DNA of 64,000 bases, from the NCBI RefSeq assembly GCF_000784835.1, contig NZ_JSFH01000012.1:1-64000 (forward strand). The letters are read 5' to 3'. Below the pieces are notes generated by a model. The model worked only from the letters and a program-made list of their open reading frames with translations, searched no databases and was not told the DNA's origin. This stretch comes from Thermotoga sp. Mc24. Its GTDB lineage: Bacteria; Thermotogota; Thermotogae; Thermotogales; Thermotogaceae. Positions 1 to 8,833 of this stretch are shown piece by piece; within the stretch, counting starts at the first letter, position 1, and the number at the start of each line of letters is the position of its first letter. Position numbers and translations under genes: made by a program.

Positions 1-629
1 AATTCACCGGCGCTGTTACATCTGAACTTGATGTCAAGATAACCCTGTTCACCGCCGGAGGATCTAAATACACAATTGTTGACTTGACAGCAGGCCAAGC
101 AACCCTTGGTGCTGTAACCTTTAAGTGGAAAACAGATGTTCTCAGTATAAGTGATTTTGGAGGGGCTCTTCCGAAAAACGAAGTAGTAGACAGTGCGGTT
201 GTCAGGGTAGAAGCCATTTATACATCTGCTTCCCAGCTTATTTTCCAGATCGGAGCGAACGAAGGGCACAACATGGTTGCAGGAATTGACGACATGAGCG
301 CAGCAGCACTCGGATTGACAACAACTTCCCTCAAAGTTACCACTCAAGACGCAGCCGAGAGAGCGATCATGGTTGTGGACGCTGCAATTCACAGGGTGAG
401 CACGGCAAGGGCAGCACTTGGTGCTGTTCAGAACAGGCTCGAACACACCATCTCCAACCTCGGAGTTGCAGCGGAAAACCTCACAGCGGCCGAATCCAGA
501 ATCAGAGACGCAGACATGGCAAAAGAGATGATGGAATTCACCAAACAACAGATCCTGCTTCAGTCCAGTATGGCTATGCTCGCTCAGTCCAACACACTAC
601 CACAGAACGTCCTCCAGCTGATGAGATAA
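1..629 (+). CDS. fliC: Flagellin, C-terminal part (5' end outside window)
   Basis: This is the filament subunit of the bacterial flagellum, exported and polymerised outside the cell. The reading frame is open from base 3, so the N-terminal D0/D1 helices lie outside the window. The visible 208 residues hold part of a variable beta-rich region and then the conserved C-terminal D1/D0 helices: a run containing ALGAVQNRLEHTISNL and then ENLTAAESRIRDADMAKEM, ending in the usual hydrophobic QSSMAMLAQSN...VLQLMR tail. A strong terminator follows directly. The next genes encode glycosyltransferases, which suggests filament modification. Family assignment is certain; the symbol is by family only. Confidence 0.96.
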   Translation, partial: FTGAVTSELDVKITLFTAGGSKYTIVDLTAGQATLGAVTFKWKTDVLSISDFGGALPKNEVVDSAVVRVEAIYTSASQLIFQIGANEGHNMVAGIDDMSAAALGLTTTSLKVTTQDAAERAIMVVDAAIHRVSTARAALGAVQNRLEHTISNLGVAAENLTAAESRIRDADMAKEMMEFTKQQILLQSSMAMLAQSNTLPQNVLQLMR

Positions 630-648
630 AAATAAACATCGTCAATTC

Positions 649-674
649 GGGGGCATATGCCCCCTTTGTTTTTG
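649..674 (+). terminator. Rho-independent terminator after flagellin
   Basis: A perfect 16-base palindrome (GGGGGCATATGCCCCC, 649-664) is followed by TTTGTTTTTG. It lies 20 bases after the flagellin stop codon and separates the highly expressed flagellin from the glycosyltransferase genes. Confidence 0.9.
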
Positions 675-734
675 TGCAAAAATATATGAGGAAGGAAAGA
701 GCAGGACATAGAAATATACAACCGAGGTGAGAAG

Positions 735-3317
735 ATGAGAAAATGTCTGCTTTCTGTAGCCATGATAGTGAAAGACGAAGAACACAACATAAGAAGAGCG
801 CTTGAAAGCATAAAAGACGTCGTAGATGAAATCGTGGTGGTCGACACGGGATCCAAAGACAGAACACCAGAGATCGTGAGAGAATACACAGACAAGCTTT
901 ACTTCCACGAATGGAAAAACGATTTCTCTGAAGCGAGGAACTTTTCTTTGAAATTTCCCACCTGCGAGTGGATTCTCATTCTGGACGCTGACGAAGAAGC
1001 TTCAGAAGAGTTCAGACAAAACATCAGAAGTTTTCTGGAAAGCCTATCAGAAGATGTGAACACCGTGTATCTTCCCACAGTGAGTTATCTTGATTGGGAC
1101 TTCAAAAAAACTGAAATAGCATCAACACCGAGGATCTTCAGAAACGGTACTGTTTACTATAAGAACATCGTTCACAACCAAGCGATTTATAAACCAAAGG
1201 TAGTACATGCCCCGTTCAGGATTTATCATTACGGCTACATCTGGACAAGAAAGCTCAAAAAGAAAAAGTATGAGCGAACAGGGACATTAATAAGAGAACA
1301 TCTAAAGAACGTGAAAGATCCTGTAGAAAAGATATATTACCTTATTCAGCTTTACAAAACAAAGAAAATAGGTGGTAAAAAGCACGAGGAAAACAAAATC
1401 GCTTGGGAGACTCTGCAGGAAATAATGAAAATCGGGAAAATACCTGCAATAGGTCTGGAATTTCTTTATATATTCGGAATGGAGCTAATTTTGAATGGGT
1501 TCCTTGAAAAAGGAGAAGAACTCATAGATACTGCCATAAAAGCCTTTCCGGAAAATCCTGATCCTTATTTTGCAAAGCTTGCTATTTATGAGAGAAGGAA
1601 AGATTGGGAGAATCTCTATCAATGGGGAAAGAAATTTCTCGATGTTTTAAATAAAGCTTTATCGCAGGCCGAGAAGTACGAATTCACCATCACAACTATA
1701 AAAGAAATAGGAACAGCTCACCTTCTCATGTGCCACGCTTGTGTAAAGCTTAAAAAATGGAATGAAGCTTATGAACATCTACTGAAAGCGATTGAAAATG
1801 ATATAGATGAGTCTAAATTCATCCTCACACTTCAAATTGTTTCAGAGATAAGCGAAAAAGAAGACTTCCAAAAGGTACTTAAATTAATCGAAAAGATCGC
1901 CGAAAACTCTGAAAACCTGTTTTTCGATGAAATAGTTGAGAAAATAGCGGAATTCGAGATTGAAGCATCCGAAAAGCTTTTGAACAAACTCCCTGTTTCA
2001 AGGAGAATCTCCAAATTCATTTTGAAGAGATTAGTAGAAAAGAAGGATTTCCTGTTCGAATACCTTACAAACGAGGACATAAACTCCTTCGTGGGAAAAA
2101 CAGGTATCCCCGGACTTCTTTTCATCTTCGATCTTTTGAGAGAGAAAGAAACAGAAGGAAGACTCATCAGAATCCTCTCAAAGATCGAAGGTGATGAAAA
2201 ACTTAACGGCATTATCCAGGCTCTCATCGGTGACCTGTATCTGAAACTTGGGAATTTCTCGGAAGCCATCTCAAGGTACAGAAAAACACTGGAACTGGCT
2301 CCGGAGATAGCAAGCTTCATAAAACCCGTGATAGAAGATCTGAAAACAAGACTCGACCCGGACATAGAAGGAGTTTACGAGGAATTGTACAGATACTTCT
2401 CCGGCTACAGAGAGTTTCCGTTCAACATCCTCGAATTCGCAAAAGAAGACGCAGAAAAACTGTATCTCATCTCCGATCACCCACTCGCCATCTACACCTC
2501 AGCAGTGGCTGTGTTCCAAAAAAGCAAAGAAAAAGCAAGAACGCTTCTTGAAAGAATAAAAGACATCTCAAAACTTCCATTCTACTATTACCGTCTCGCA
2601 AAAACCTGGGAAGAAGAGAATCCATTGAAAGCTTTCGAACTTCACATAAAAGCAGTGGAAGAAAACGAAAATCTGGGAGACATAGCACTTGGAAGATACA
2701 AATACAACGGGCTTTATCCGAATCAGACATTTCCGTTCATGAAAAAAGAGGATGAAATCATCTGGGTGGGAAACATAACAGAGAGATTCTCTGGTTTTGG
2801 TGCGATTCACCCTGTCAGAGCGTGGAAGAGAAAAGAAAACTTCTACTACGCGCTTCCATATCCATCAGATGAAGCCTTGAAGCTCTACAAAGAAAGAGAA
2901 AAGGAAATCATGAAAGAACCTCCATTCAAAGTGAAAGAAGAACACATAATAGAAGCTCTTCTGGAGAGCGATATAAGGGACCTGAGAATCAAAGGAGAAG
3001 CTCCTGGGATTGAGTCCGTCCTGAAAGATCTGGAAATAGAGTTGAAAGAAAACTCGAAGAACTTCCTTGTTGTTTCTGGTGTGGAAGAGACACTAGACCT
3101 GAATAAACTTGTTGAAAATGCTGAAAGAGTGCTTCTTTTCTTCTTCGTGCCTGATTTGAATGATAGAAACAACCCCGTGTGGTATTATCCTGGCTTCAGA
3201 GTATTGAGAACCACTCATCAAATGAGGAAAACTCTGGAAAATCTGAGATTCTCCGTTGTTAAAGTGAGAGCAGTTGATAAAAACCTCAGGTTCATTGAAG
3301 CCTTCAGGAGGGTCTGA
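735..3317 (+). CDS. Glycosyltransferase family 2 with TPR-like repeats
   Basis: This is an 860-residue protein with an N-terminal GT-A (GT2) domain. It opens with SVAMIVKDEEHNIRRALES, has VVVDTGSKDRT, and a DAD metal/nucleotide-sugar motif near residue 83 (WILILDADEE). From about residue 250 to 600 it is helical and TPR-like, as in SunS-type and other protein-modifying GT2 enzymes; the C-terminal third is not recognised. A GAGGTGA ribosome site at 723-729 supports the ATG. It lies between flagellin and another glycosyltransferase, so flagellin or surface-polymer glycosylation is likely but inferred. Roughly 1100-2050 is more A+T-rich than the flanks (for example 21 of 60 G+C at 1441-1500, against 28 of 60 at 2401-2460). 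Confidence 0.85.
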   Translation: MRKCLLSVAMIVKDEEHNIRRALESIKDVVDEIVVVDTGSKDRTPEIVREYTDKLYFHEWKNDFSEARNFSLKFPTCEWILILDADEEASEEFRQNIRSFLESLSEDVNTVYLPTVSYLDWDFKKTEIASTPRIFRNGTVYYKNIVHNQAIYKPKVVHAPFRIYHYGYIWTRKLKKKKYERTGTLIREHLKNVKDPVEKIYYLIQLYKTKKIGGKKHEENKIAWETLQEIMKIGKIPAIGLEFLYIFGMELILNGFLEKGEELIDTAIKAFPENPDPYFAKLAIYERRKDWENLYQWGKKFLDVLNKALSQAEKYEFTITTIKEIGTAHLLMCHACVKLKKWNEAYEHLLKAIENDIDESKFILTLQIVSEISEKEDFQKVLKLIEKIAENSENLFFDEIVEKIAEFEIEASEKLLNKLPVSRRISKFILKRLVEKKDFLFEYLTNEDINSFVGKTGIPGLLFIFDLLREKETEGRLIRILSKIEGDEKLNGIIQALIGDLYLKLGNFSEAISRYRKTLELAPEIASFIKPVIEDLKTRLDPDIEGVYEELYRYFSGYREFPFNILEFAKEDAEKLYLISDHPLAIYTSAVAVFQKSKEKARTLLERIKDISKLPFYYYRLAKTWEEENPLKAFELHIKAVEENENLGDIALGRYKYNGLYPNQTFPFMKKEDEIIWVGNITERFSGFGAIHPVRAWKRKENFYYALPYPSDEALKLYKEREKEIMKEPPFKVKEEHIIEALLESDIRDLRIKGEAPGIESVLKDLEIELKENSKNFLVVSGVEETLDLNKLVENAERVLLFFFVPDLNDRNNPVWYYPGFRVLRTTHQMRKTLENLRFSVVKVRAVDKNLRFIEAFRRV

Positions 3318-3319
3318 TT

Positions 3320-6300
3320 ATGGACATCTTTGAAGAGATAAGAAAAAGGATAGAACAAAAAGAATTCTCGAAAGCAAAAGAACTGATTGAAAAGATAGAA
3401 GATAAAGTAGAAAGATACAATTTGCTCGGAATCATACACTACTACGAAGGTAAAATCGACGAAGCGCTCATGTTTTTCAAAAAAGCCCTCGATATCAATC
3501 CAATTCACGACGATGTTCTTTTCAACTATTCAAAGGTGCTCTTTGAAAAGGGAGAATACTTCGAATCCTGGAGGTATCTGACAAGGATCAACAGCAAAAC
3601 GTGGGAAGTCTACGACATGCTTGGAGACACACAGTTGAAGCAGAACAATCCAGCGATGGCTCTTCATTACTATAAGAAGGCAATGGAACTTTCCAATATA
3701 CCGGAAATGAAAGAAAAATACCAGATCTTGAAGGACCAGTTCAAAAAAGACATAAAGCTTGCCATATTTTGCCTTCCTGGTCTGGACAACTTCATAAAAG
3801 ACATAGCTCAGATTTTGTCGAACATCTACGATGTGAAACTCGTAGTTACAACAGATGGGAAACAGATCCAGGAAGCTTACAACTGGGCAGATATCGTCTG
3901 GCTCGAATGGGCGAACGAAATGGCAGTGGAGATAACGAATAAACTGCCGAAGGATGGAAAAAAGATCATATGTAGATTACATGGTTACGAATCTCTTCGC
4001 AAAGATTTATTGAGTAACATCAAATGGGAGAAAGTAGATCATGTTGTTTTTGTCGCGGAAAATGTTTTGAAAACATCCCTTGAAAATTGTTCTCAACTCA
4101 AATTTGTTCCTCATTCATTGATTTGGAATGGAATAGATCTGACCAAGTTTACCTTCAAAGTGAGAAAACCTGGTTATAATCTCGTTTTTGTAGGGCATTT
4201 CAACTATAAGAAAAATCCGACTCTTGCAGTTCAAATATTAAAGAAATTGACAAATATTGATTCAAGATACAACATCTCCTGGGCGGGTCAGATGCAAGAT
4301 GAAAGAATGTGGAGGTACGTTAATTACGTACTAAAAAAGATGGGAATAGAAAACAGGTTCAAATTTGATGGTTTTATAACGAATGTTAACAATTATCTTG
4401 AGAGTAAAAACATTTTTTTGTCTACAAGTATACACGAAGGGTACGGAGTAGCAATTCTTGAAGCAATGGCCAAGGGTATAAAACCAGTGATTCATAACTT
4501 CTATGTAGCTGAAGAATTTTATCCCAGAGAATATATTTTCAATACAATTGATGAAGCAATAGAAATGATATGTTCCGATGATTATGATTCTACAAAATAT
4601 CGTGATTTTGTTGAACAAAATTGCTCCCTTGAAAAGCAAATTGCATCAATATTGAACATTGTCCAAACTCAAGATAACAGTAGAACAAAAAGTAAATCAA
4701 TCCATAAGAAATCAAGCACAGGGAATAGTTTCGCGAAAATATGGAAAGAATACAATAAACTTGATTCTTTCACTATCATGAACGATCTTCCAGGAAAAAG
4801 TCTTAGATCAGAATTTGTAAGTTTATTAGAGCGCTTTTTTATTCTCAACAAAGCACGGATTTTAGAAGTCGGAACTGGAACAGGAGCGTTCTCAATTGAA
4901 CTTGCACTCAGAGAAGCAGATGTCACTGGTATAGACATCGATCCTGCTTCTGTCGAACTAGCAACCAGGATAAGCAAGGATTATAATATTGAAAACGCTG
5001 AATTCGAAGTAGGTGATGGTTTAAAACTTACAGAATCGTTCAAGCCACAGGAGTTTGATATTGCTTTCAACATGGGAGTGGTTGAACACTTTAAAGATGA
5101 CGACATAATCAAAATGTTAAAGCAAATGGGTGAAGTTGCGAAATTCGTTGTAGTAGGCGTTCCATACAGTGGTTCATTTGTTTACAAAACAGCAAAAGAA
5201 ACCGCTCAAAAACTTGGTGCCTGGGAATATGGTTTTGAAAGAGACTTTTTAACCTTGGAACCTCTTATCAAACGAGCAGGTTTAATCCCTCTTCATGAAG
5301 AAGTAATAGGAGTTCTGGCAGAACCGTTTTACCTGAGAAGGATAAATCCAGAGTGGGTACCTTTAAAAATAGCTGAGAATTTGCAAAAATATTTTCAAGG
5401 TGAAAAAGTTGGTTCCTGGTTGATTTGTTTTGCAACAAAATGGCCAGGTTACGCAGATGAATTTCTGAAATTAGATGATCACAAGAAAATAAAGTTTGAA
5501 GGCAAACAAATAAGCTTATTAACTGTCCCCAAACCGCTGGTTTCTATTGTTATACCTGTTTTGAACGGAGCAAATTATGTAAAAAGACTCGTGGATAATC
5601 TTAAACAAATCGATCATGAAAATTTAGAGATTGTATTGGTTGACGATGGTTCAACTGATGGAACAGCTGATTTATTTGAAAGCCTCACAAAAGGAGAACC
5701 TAAGTTACGAGAGAAGGTTTTGATAATTAGAAATAAAGAAAACGTTGGAACCTTTCACTCAAGATTGATGGGCGTTAAACACAGTCAAGGATCATTTGTT
5801 TTCTTTCATGACATTGACGATCTTGCTTACCCCAAAGGAGTCAAAAAACTTTTGGATGATTTGCTGAATTTTCCGAACAAAAAACCATTACTCACCGTGG
5901 CAAATGCTTTGATGTCAGGAGAACAGTTCAATGGAGAAATTTGGTGCAGTGATTTTTACAAAAACATAGAAGAATTGTTTGTTTCAGAAATCACTTCTCT
6001 TTCAGGGAAAATTCCGATAATAGACACCCTTATAGAACGTATCCCTCTTCAAAAAGCTTATGAAGAACTTGCTAAAGTTCTTAGTAAAGTAGGAATAATA
6101 AAAATGACGATTGCCGAGGATACAATTCTTGCCAATTATCTTTTATTGGAGCATTTTGTGGAAAAAATGATTCCTACTTTCTACATTTTCCGGGGCTATG
6201 AGGTCGGTAACTTACAATCGAGCTCAAAAAAACTTTTGGAAAGGATCAAACAAATTCCCATACACATTGCCTTCCTCATGGTAATGTCACAAAAAGAAAA

Positions 6301-6442
6301 ATTATTCGATAAGGCAACTCTCAATCAGCTTGAAAACACTGTGAAGCAGAGTGCTGTTAGAATCTACGGTCAAGAATTGGGACTGAAATTCTTTGAAAAC
6401 TATCTAGAATTCAAACGTCGCTTTTCCAGTATACTTCTATAA
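3320..6442 (+). CDS. TPR / GT-B / methyltransferase / GT-A fusion protein
   Basis: This 1040-residue protein carries four apparent modules. Residues about 1-130 are TPR-like. About 150-440 resemble a GT4 (GT-B) glycosyltransferase, with LVFVGHFNYKKNP near 287 and SIHEGYGVAILEAMAKG near 370. About 480-680 form a class I SAM methyltransferase, with ILEVGTGTGAFSIEL near 514 and TGIDIDPAS. About 735-1040 form a GT2 (GT-A) domain, with SIVIPVLNG, VLVDDGSTDGT and FHDIDD. It starts two bases after the upstream glycosyltransferase, so the two are co-expressed. From about 3990 onward it is strikingly A+T-rich (16 of 60 G+C at 4561-4620), which suggests an acquired segment joined to a native N-terminus. 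It could build and methylate a short glycan; the substrate is not known. Confidence 0.85.
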   Translation: MDIFEEIRKRIEQKEFSKAKELIEKIEDKVERYNLLGIIHYYEGKIDEALMFFKKALDINPIHDDVLFNYSKVLFEKGEYFESWRYLTRINSKTWEVYDMLGDTQLKQNNPAMALHYYKKAMELSNIPEMKEKYQILKDQFKKDIKLAIFCLPGLDNFIKDIAQILSNIYDVKLVVTTDGKQIQEAYNWADIVWLEWANEMAVEITNKLPKDGKKIICRLHGYESLRKDLLSNIKWEKVDHVVFVAENVLKTSLENCSQLKFVPHSLIWNGIDLTKFTFKVRKPGYNLVFVGHFNYKKNPTLAVQILKKLTNIDSRYNISWAGQMQDERMWRYVNYVLKKMGIENRFKFDGFITNVNNYLESKNIFLSTSIHEGYGVAILEAMAKGIKPVIHNFYVAEEFYPREYIFNTIDEAIEMICSDDYDSTKYRDFVEQNCSLEKQIASILNIVQTQDNSRTKSKSIHKKSSTGNSFAKIWKEYNKLDSFTIMNDLPGKSLRSEFVSLLERFFILNKARILEVGTGTGAFSIELALREADVTGIDIDPASVELATRISKDYNIENAEFEVGDGLKLTESFKPQEFDIAFNMGVVEHFKDDDIIKMLKQMGEVAKFVVVGVPYSGSFVYKTAKETAQKLGAWEYGFERDFLTLEPLIKRAGLIPLHEEVIGVLAEPFYLRRINPEWVPLKIAENLQKYFQGEKVGSWLICFATKWPGYADEFLKLDDHKKIKFEGKQISLLTVPKPLVSIVIPVLNGANYVKRLVDNLKQIDHENLEIVLVDDGSTDGTADLFESLTKGEPKLREKVLIIRNKENVGTFHSRLMGVKHSQGSFVFFHDIDDLAYPKGVKKLLDDLLNFPNKKPLLTVANALMSGEQFNGEIWCSDFYKNIEELFVSEITSLSGKIPIIDTLIERIPLQKAYEELAKVLSKVGIIKMTIAEDTILANYLLLEHFVEKMIPTFYIFRGYEVGNLQSSSKKLLERIKQIPIHIAFLMVMSQKEKLFDKATLNQLENTVKQSAVRIYGQELGLKFFENYLEFKRRFSSILL

Positions 6443-6508
6443 ATTACAATATACGAAAAAATTCACATAGTTGTTCCAGTTTTTGAAACCGCTTTCTTTA
6501 CATTTTTT

Positions 6509-6517
6509 TGCTATAAT
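6509..6517 (+). promoter_or_regulatory. Extended -10 promoter of the flavodiiron operon
   Basis: TGCTATAAT is a perfect extended -10 element. No convincing -35 box is found at 16-18 bases, as expected for an extended -10 promoter. The predicted start near 6524 would give a leader of about 30 bases before the ATG at 6554. Confidence 0.6.
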
Positions 6518-6553
6518 CACTTTGGAATCCCTAATTCAATGGAGGTGTCCTGC

Positions 6554-7750
6554 ATGCCCAAAATCTGGACTGAAAAGATCTTCGACGATCCGGAAATCTA
6601 CATTTTGAGAATAGACGACGATCAGATAAAGTACTTCGAGGCGGTTTGGGAAATACCCGAAGGGATCAGCTACAACGCGTACCTTGTGAAGCTGAATGAT
6701 GCAAACGTTCTGATAGACGGCTGGAAGAAGAACTACACGAAAGAGTTCATCGAGACTCTGTCCAGGATCGTTGATCCTAAGGAGATCACGCACATCATCG
6801 TGAACCACACCGAGCCGGACCACAGCGGATCTCTCCCTGCAACGCTCGAAGCGATTGGTCACGATGTGGAAATAATCGCTTCGAACTTCGGAAAAAGACT
6901 CCTCGAAGGATTCTACGGCATAAAAGACGTGACTGTCGTGAAGGATGGAGAAGAGAAAGAAATCGGAGGGAAAAAATTCAAATTCGTCATGACTCCCTGG
7001 CTTCACTGGCCCGACACGATGGTGACGTATCTTGATGGAATTCTCTTCGGCTGTGATGTGGGCGGTGGATACCTGCTCCCAGAGACTCTGGACGACTCAA
7101 ACGAGAGCGTTGTGGAAAGATACCTTCCCCACGTCACAAAGTACATTGTCACGGTGATAGGACATTACAAGAATTACATCCTCGAAGGTGCGGAAAAGCT
7201 CTCCAGTCTGAAGATAAAGGCGCTCCTTCCAGGGCACGGACTGATCTGGAAGAAAGATCCTCAGAGACTTTTGAATCATTACGTGAGTGTCGCGAAGGGT
7301 GAACCGAAAAAAGGAAAAGTCACGGTGATCTACGATTCCATGTACGGCTTCGTCGAGAACGTGATGAAGAAGGCGATCGACTCTCTCAAGGAGAAAGGTT
7401 TCACACCGGTTGTGTACAAATTCTCCGACGAAGAGAGACCCGCGATCAGCGAGATCTTGAAAGACATCCCGGACAGTGAAGCACTGATCTTCGGTGTTTC
7501 TACCTACGAAGCAGAGATACATCCACTCATGAGATTCACCCTTCTCGAGATAATAGATAAAGTGAACTACGAAAAATCCGTCCTCGTCTTTGGAGTGCAC
7601 GGCTGGGCTCCATCCGTAGAAAGAACAGCGGGAGAGCTTCTGAAAGAAACGAAGTTCAGAATTCTCTCTTTCACGGAGATAAAAGGTTCAAACATGGATG
7701 AGAAGAAGATCGAAGAGGCGATATCTCTTCTCAAAAAAGAACTGGAGTGA
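6554..7750 (+). CDS. fprA: Flavodiiron protein (oxygen reductase FprA)
   Basis: This cytoplasmic enzyme reduces oxygen to water (family members may also reduce nitric oxide) with electrons from rubredoxin. The N-terminal metallo-beta-lactamase-like domain has the diiron motif HTEPDHSGSLPA and PWLHWPDTMVTYLDG. The C-terminal flavodoxin domain begins at KVTVIYDSMYGFVENVM, near residue 255. I chose ATG 6554 over 6539 because GGAGGTG at 6541-6547 overlaps the earlier ATG and is well spaced for the later one. This gives 398 residues, the length I recall for the T. maritima protein. It is followed six bases later by its probable redox partner. In T. maritima the pair acts with a rubredoxin encoded elsewhere in an oxygen-reduction chain. 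Confidence 0.95.
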   Translation: MPKIWTEKIFDDPEIYILRIDDDQIKYFEAVWEIPEGISYNAYLVKLNDANVLIDGWKKNYTKEFIETLSRIVDPKEITHIIVNHTEPDHSGSLPATLEAIGHDVEIIASNFGKRLLEGFYGIKDVTVVKDGEEKEIGGKKFKFVMTPWLHWPDTMVTYLDGILFGCDVGGGYLLPETLDDSNESVVERYLPHVTKYIVTVIGHYKNYILEGAEKLSSLKIKALLPGHGLIWKKDPQRLLNHYVSVAKGEPKKGKVTVIYDSMYGFVENVMKKAIDSLKEKGFTPVVYKFSDEERPAISEILKDIPDSEALIFGVSTYEAEIHPLMRFTLLEIIDKVNYEKSVLVFGVHGWAPSVERTAGELLKETKFRILSFTEIKGSNMDEKKIEEAISLLKKELE

Positions 7751-7756
7751 TGAACG

Positions 7757-8833
7757 GTGAAAATAGTGATCGTTGGAAACGGCCCCGGCGGTGTTGAACT
7801 CGCAAAACAGCTTTCAGAAGAACACGAGGTCACCATCGTGGAAAGAGAAACGGTGCCCTACTACACGAAACCCATGCTCAGCCATTACGTCGCAGGACTG
7901 GCGGAGGAAAAAAGTCTCTTTCCCTATCCGCTCGACTGGTACGAAAAGAAGGGAATAAAACTCCTTCTTGGAACAACCGCAAAGAGAATAGACGCAGAAA
8001 AGAAAGTTCTCGAAACAGACAGAGGAACCCTCGAATACGACGTCCTCGTTCTCGCAACGGGTGCAAAGCCGAGAGCACTCAAGATACCCGGCTGGGAGCG
8101 AATGTATACTTTGAGGACGATAGAAGATGCGAAGAGATTGAAAAAGGCAGTGGAAAGAGAGAAAGATCTTCTCATCATCGGCGGAGGGTTCATCGGTCTT
8201 GAAATCGCAGGAAATCTGTCGAAGCAGGGTATCAAAGTGAAAGTGGTTGAGAAGATGACCCGTCTCATGGGGTTGGACGAAGAACTGACAGAGAGAATAA
8301 AAGGAGAGCTCGAAAAACACGGAGTGGAGTTTTACCTCGGCAGGGACGTGGAGAGAATAGAAAACGATGTTCTCGTCACAGACAAAGAAGAGATACCGGC
8401 GAGGGTGATTCTCTGCTCCATAGGAATTGTCCCGGAGGTGTCGCTTGCAGAAGAGAGCGGACTCGATGTGAACAGGGGCATCTTGGTGGACAAAACGTTC
8501 AGAACCTCAAAACCTGACGTATACGCCATCGGTGACTGCGCAGAGCACGAAGGCATCATCTGTGGAACAGCGAAAGCCGCTATGGCACACGCGAAAGTTT
8601 TGGCAAACACGTTGAAGGGTATACCCGATGAGTACGACTTTCGCTTCAAATCTTCTTACTTCAAGTTCGGAGACTTTCCTATAGCCATAGTTGGAGAACT
8701 CACAGACAGAGGAGAGTGGATCGACAGCGAAACAAAGGCTTTCTACAGAGACGAAAAAATCGTCGGTGTGGTCGTTCTATCCGACGTGAGAAAAGCCAGG
8801 GAGTGGGAGGAAAGACTAAGAAGCACGCGATGA
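7757..8833 (+). CDS. NAD(P)H:rubredoxin-type FAD oxidoreductase
   Basis: This 358-residue pyridine nucleotide-disulphide oxidoreductase family protein has an N-terminal FAD site (VIVGNGPGGVELAKQL), a central NAD(P)H site (LLIIGGGFIGLEIAGNL, near residue 135) and a second FAD contact (DVYAIGDCAE). The N-terminal PYYTKPMLSHYVAG resembles NADH:rubredoxin reductases. It starts at GTG 7757, supported by GGAGTGA at 7744-7750, which overlaps the upstream stop. Cotranscription with FprA supports electron delivery to it through rubredoxin, as described for the T. maritima oxygen-reduction chain. No rubredoxin gene is present in the window. Confidence 0.9.
   Translation: MKIVIVGNGPGGVELAKQLSEEHEVTIVERETVPYYTKPMLSHYVAGLAEEKSLFPYPLDWYEKKGIKLLLGTTAKRIDAEKKVLETDRGTLEYDVLVLATGAKPRALKIPGWERMYTLRTIEDAKRLKKAVEREKDLLIIGGGFIGLEIAGNLSKQGIKVKVVEKMTRLMGLDEELTERIKGELEKHGVEFYLGRDVERIENDVLVTDKEEIPARVILCSIGIVPEVSLAEESGLDVNRGILVDKTFRTSKPDVYAIGDCAEHEGIICGTAKAAMAHAKVLANTLKGIPDEYDFRFKSSYFKFGDFPIAIVGELTDRGEWIDSETKAFYRDEKIVGVVVLSDVRKAREWEERLRSTR

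Noticed and set aside
735-6442. Possible prophage or genomic-island insertion
   Set aside because: Despite A+T-rich segments, no integrase, transposase, tRNA-linked repeat or flanking direct repeat is visible.
6539-6553. Upstream ATG for the flavodiiron protein
   Set aside because: The ribosome site GGAGGTG overlaps this codon; the ATG at 6554 is correctly spaced and gives the expected length.
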